Shown here: in pieces, positions 58,862 through 64,000 of the stretch | How the letters are laid out: each line of letters opens with the position of its first letter | Numbering within the stretch: the stretch's first letter is position 1 | Assembly (NCBI GenBank): GCA_963082975.1 | Contig: OY720345.1 | Coordinates: forward strand, 14,596,491-14,660,490 | DNA: 64,000 bases | Direction: 5' to 3' | Source of the DNA: Labia minor | Lineage: Eukaryota; Arthropoda; Insecta; Dermaptera; Spongiphoridae | Position numbers and translations under genes: made by a program | The notes under the pieces: model-generated | The model's input: the letters and a program-made list of their open reading frames with translations, nothing else | Told to the model about the DNA's origin: nothing | The model's database searches: none

Positions 58862-59236
58862 ATAATAAAAGATATAAAAACTAAAAATTTAAAAATAAAT
58901 TAATAACAAAAACTGTATAATATATACGCTTTTTAATCAAAAATGCCCTAAAAAATAGAAAATAAAATATTAATTAAAACTGAATATTATCCTTTACATA
59001 TGCCCAACAAAAAAGCCTAGGGCGCATATAATAATATTAAATTCTTTACCTACTACTTATATTTATTCATATGCGCCCACGCTTTTTTGTTGAGCATATG
59101 TAAAGGATAATATTCAAGGATTAATTAATATTTTATTTTCTATTTTTTAGGGCATTTTTTATTAAAAAGCGTATATATTATACAGTTTTTGTTATTAATT
59201 TATTTTTAATTTTTTAGTTTTTATATCTTTTATTAT
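58862..59236. repeat. Large fold-back (near-perfect inverted repeat), 375 bp
   Basis: The left arm is 58862 to about 59025 and the right arm about 59076 to 59236, each about 160 bp, separated by about 50 bp. Arms match at AAAAACTGTATAATATATAC, at CTTTACATATGC and through GGGCGCATAT, with only a few mismatches and small indels. It has no open frame. The structure fits a fold-back DNA element, or a locus able to make a long double-stranded RNA hairpin. Confidence 0.85.
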
Positions 59237-61016
59237 TTGAAGTCGCAACCAATAGATACATTCATTCAATAATTATCCTCTCCTAATTTTCTTTTTCCAC
59301 TGTTTTCATGCCTTTTTCTCAATTGATTTCTTTACAAATAAACCATTTTTATTGAGCTTTTTCTTTTCATTCGAGGTTAAAAATGAATTTTTTGCATTTC
59401 CTTATAATTCTAATAGTTGATTCACGCAATCCTTTTTAGATCATTGAAAATCAGAGAAGAGCAGAAAATTCCTATTATTTACATTCTCAGAAACAAACTT
59501 ATATGATTTAAATATTTTATTAAAAAATCCGACTTAAAGATTTTAAAAATAGATTGAATTCAATTTAATATTAATTTCATGGAAATCAACCCGTTAATTA
59601 TATAAACAGGAAAAATAAAATATTTTTAATATAATTAATAAATTAAATATAATATATATATATATATATAAAAGTAGTATTTATTTTAAATGGTCAGACT
59701 GTTGATTAAAAGTTCATCATCTCCATTCCACTATCTAATACATATATTAAAAAAAAACATGCACATAAATATTACGAAAATGATTTCAATATTTTTTATA
59801 TAATATAAAAAGATTATAAAAAATCTCCGTTAATTAATTTAATAAACTAGTCCTTCTCTCCCACCACTCCTATAATAATTTTTCTTTGTATATACTCATT
59901 AATTGAATGCAAAAAGACTTGCTGATTATACGTAACCTTAATTCAGTTTATTTATTGAATTCATGTATTAATGTCTGTTAGGAAAATAAAAATGAATAAA
60001 ATGCACATTCATATTGCTGTAAAATACAGTTTGAAGACAATGTGAGACCTACAGGACAGTATATTTGTAAAACAAAAAAGAACCACAAAATGAAATAATT
60101 ATTAAAAAATTTTAAAAAATGAACCACATTTCGAGAATAGTAGTATTTTTGTTTATTTCATCAATTAAATAGTTCATTAGCTATGAAACTTTATAAATTC
60201 ATTTATTTTATAATTTAAATTAAATAATAAATAATATAATATTCTCGTGCTTGCATAAATTATATTGAAGAATATTGATAAAATATTTATGAATATGAGG
60301 AATGGAGTTATCACGTATAACTTATTAAATAAATAAAATATAAATAATATATTTTTATAAACTATAGTTTAATTAATCAGTTTTTTCATTTCAACTATAA
60401 TTTTAAATCATTTTAAAATCATGATTTGAAAACAAAATGTAGGAGTTTTTATACAACTCTGTAAACTCGAGACATATAAATGATGACATTAAAAATTTCA
60501 CTCTATCAATTCCAGTAGATTAGTTCATAAATTTTATGAATTGCTTTTAAAAGAAAAAAATTGTTTAAAACCACACTCTTTATTCAAAAATGTACTCAAT
60601 ATTAGTAAATAAGGATAAGGATAATTGATAATTAATATCATTAAAAAAGAAAATGGTGATAATAGATTTAAAAATATAATTAATATGTCATTAAAATAAT
60701 TTGGTTTAATGTTTGAAATGAAATCTTACTTTTTGAAATTATAAAATTTATAATAAATAAATAGATAAACATATTCATTCTATTATGTGGTTTTAATGTT
60801 CATTTATTTGATATAATATTTGTATTCGCTCTACTATAATATCTCCGCTTAATAAGTTCTCAAAGGATTGATTACGCTTTTCTTGAGATGTGTGCTTTAT
60901 CCTTTTAACACATATTACTAGACATATACGATTTATACCAATCACTACTTCAAGTATTTATTAAAATGAATTGATTACACACAGCGCTCATAGCTTAGTT
61001 AAATAAAAAAAAAAAT

Positions 61017-61659
<643 letters not shown>

Positions 61660-62342
61660 CAATAACTGGTAATATATAAAAAGTACGGTATAAAATACAA
61701 AATATTTGGTGTGTTTTGGTATGGAGAGTCAAAAGAAAGGGAAAAAGAGAGGAAAACATTTTTTTAATTAAAATTACTAATATTTTTTTTTATTATTATT
61801 AGAAAAAGAACAAAATGATTATTATTGGTCCTTACAGTAAGTAGTTGTAATTTACCAAGGCAGTATTTCAAGATGTTTTTAATAATTACTGAAGATGATT
61901 GTAATGCATTAAAAAATGCATAGAAGAAAATTTACCACAATAGATCTTAAAAAATATTTTTTGGTCGAAATATGTAAGTATTATAAAATCTTAATTGTTC
62001 CCTAATTCTTCACAATGACACAATTTTAAAGCTACTCTACCAATCTTCTCTAGTATTAAATTATGATAGTACATTATGAAAAATTTATGAATTAGAATTA
62101 TTTTATATATATTTTTTTCTTTTAATTTTATTTATATAAGTATATAGAGATAATTTTTATAAGAATTATATATAAATAGACTTATATATATAGAATATAT
62201 ATTTTTCTGAAAATATAGAATTTTGTAGACATTCTATAACTGATCATTTATTTAATGAACAGAATAATAATTCAAATGAATTATAATATCAAAAGAAACA
62301 TATCGTTATATCATAATAGACAAACACTATATCACATTAAAT

Positions 62343-62714
62343 CAACGGTTTCCAACCTGTGGGGGGCGCGAGACTTTGGCAAGGAGCGCGAAGGCAATTC
62401 AAGTGTCCGCAAACCTTTGAAAATTCTCGATTTTTTTCAATTTTTTCCAATTTGGTTCTAAAAAATAGGTGAGATGATTTTGTGGCCAAACTTTTGAACA
62501 TTTTCGATTTTTTTTCAGTATAGTTTAAAAAAAATAAAAGGTCAGATGGTTTTGCGATGTTCTGAACCATGCCCCCTATTGTTATATTATTTCAGAAATG
62601 TGCCCGTCTATTGAAAAAGGAAATTAGATTATTACAAAACAAAAGGGGGGGGGGGGCGCAAGAATTTTTTTTAACAAAAGGGAGAGGTCGGTAAAGAAAG
62701 GTTGGAAACCACTG
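62343..62714. mobile_element. Complete non-autonomous hAT element (MITE), 372 bp
   Basis: The left end CAACGGTTTCCAACCT and the right end AGGTTGGAAACCACTG are inverted repeats with two mismatches in 16. Perfect 8-bp duplications CATTAAAT lie at 62335-62342 and 62715-62722. Inside are GGGGGGCGCGAG near the left end and a G run followed by GCGCAAG near the right. No coding content. Confidence 0.88.
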
Positions 62715-63621
62715 CATTAAATGTTAATATTTTTCTTTAAAAACATTTTATAAATTCATTAATAAAAGCTCTCTTCATTATTTAAACAAATCTCATCAAT
62801 GTTATTGACCTTAACACCCATCAATGTCTTCTAAAAAAAAAAAAATAAATAAATAAATATTATTTACTATTCAATTTGGGCGGTCTTTAAATATCGTAAT
62901 TTAGTATAATAATTTCAACAAGGATAATAAGCACTTCAACACGGATCCATAAATTTCTTTTTAAAAATCAATAATAAATAATAATTTAATAAAAGTATTA
63001 TTTATTTTTGAATGTATATATATATATATATATAAGATGAGAAAAAAGGAGAAAAGATAGGGACAGAGAAGAATTTCACTTACACTATATCCATAAAAAT
63101 CATTTTATAATTGTTTCCTGAATAAATGTCATGAATAAATATGAAAGATTATTTATTTTAAGGAATATAGAATTGTAAATCGGTATCATAAGAAGAATTA
63201 TTATCTGATAGGCAACTTTTTTTCCATTTAAGGTTAAATACGATTTAATAATTATAAACTTACATTTGTGTAGATATAACTGTGTGTGTGTGTGTGTATG
63301 CATGTGTGTATTTATTTATGTAACTCAAGGGCGATATTATATGTAGAAAAAAATAAACGACAATTGAAATGAAAGGAAATATAAAGGATTAAAAAAAAAT
63401 TTATTCATCTATTTAGGAAACTAAATTGAAATTTATTGATTGATATACGAGTATGTTTAGGATGTACGTAACTTTTCAAAAAATTTGATTCAATATTATT
63501 ATGATTATTATTGTATTTTATACTAATTTGTATATCAACTTTTATTAAATTATTAAGCCATATTTTTGTTTTTAATTTAAAAATTCGATTCGAAGAATTA
63601 AAAAATAAAATGTGAGTAGGG

Positions 63622-63766
63622 CAGTGGTCCCTAAATATTTATGTTTTGCTCCCCTACTTAACCTTCTAATATTATCCACAAATACACCCCCTCCTTTTTT
63701 CCTTATTTTATAATATTCAAAATTAGTATTGAAACTTACTATTTTAAGTTTTAGTAAATATATAAG
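63622..63766. mobile_element. Possible truncated hAT left end
   Basis: GCAGTGGTCCCTAAATATTT with TGCTCCCCTACTTAACC resembles the CAGTGGT...CCCC left ends of the hAT MITEs here. No right end was found before copy F of the other repeat begins at 63767. Confidence 0.3.
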
Positions 63767-64000
63767 CTGGAGTGTCTCCACTCGACAATTTGAATTTGAT
63801 TAAATAACATATATTATATATTTAAATTAAATTAAATTAATTATAAATTAAAATTAATAAATAATATTTATTAAATCAGCGCATGCTCTTTGTTGATCGC
63901 ACCACGTCACGTGTTGGCGCGTGATTTGCAGTGATAAAAAATTAATTCTGGTACTTTCAGCGATTCAATCAAGCTGAAAATCTATATTTAGCAGTTTTAT
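63767..64000 (+). repeat. Microsatellite-bearing repeat family, copy F (cut by window end)
   Basis: Starts CTGGAGTGTCTCCACTCGAC with the next TATCTCGC deleted, then follows the family through CTTTGTTGATCGCACCACG, GGCGCGTGATTTGCAGTG and CAATCAAGCTGAAAATCTAT up to the window edge. Confidence 0.85.

Overview
This window comes from an AT-rich animal nuclear genome, most likely an insect. The genes carry many short introns with GT-AG ends. Three of the five named or partial gene calls are clear orthologues of animal genes, and Inscuteable is typical of bilaterians. The non-coding DNA holds hAT, mariner and non-LTR remnants of the kinds common in insects. I cannot name the species. Gene models below were built by hand, joining exons at GT-AG boundaries that keep the reading frame and match known family sequences. 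There is no transcript evidence.

Layout. 1-562 (-): first two coding exons of an unrecognised gene that runs off the left edge. 563-1772: shared promoter region, divergent with the next gene. 1773-11734 (+): Br140/BRPF, a 26-exon scaffold subunit of MOZ/MORF-type histone acetyltransferase complexes. 11735-13575: intergenic, with a complete hAT MITE. 13576-18524 (+): SCYL1 (yata in flies), a 16-exon pseudokinase with HEAT-like repeats acting in Golgi/COPI traffic. 19534-22907 (-): a nine-finger C2H2 zinc-finger protein. 24625-25947 (+): MITD1, an ESCRT-III-binding protein of cytokinesis, divergent from the zinc-finger gene. 25948-28899: intergenic with a mariner remnant. 28900-37555 (-): Inscuteable (10 coding exons), the adaptor that links the Par complex to Pins/LGN in asymmetric division.

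37560-64000 has no supportable coding gene. It may be upstream or first-intron DNA of Inscuteable. It is packed with repeats: at least six copies of an approximately 620-bp family with subterminal inverted repeats and an internal CA microsatellite; non-LTR 3' fragments; two complete hAT elements with 8-bp target duplications; a TA-flanked MITE; a mariner 3' remnant; a 375-bp near-perfect fold-back element; and a nuclear copy of mitochondrial ND4 (NUMT). A few less AT-rich stretches are possible regulatory elements.

The genes are not a functional cluster. They are ordinary housekeeping or developmental genes lying next to each other. The most novel material is in the repeats, above all the microsatellite-bearing family and the fold-back element.
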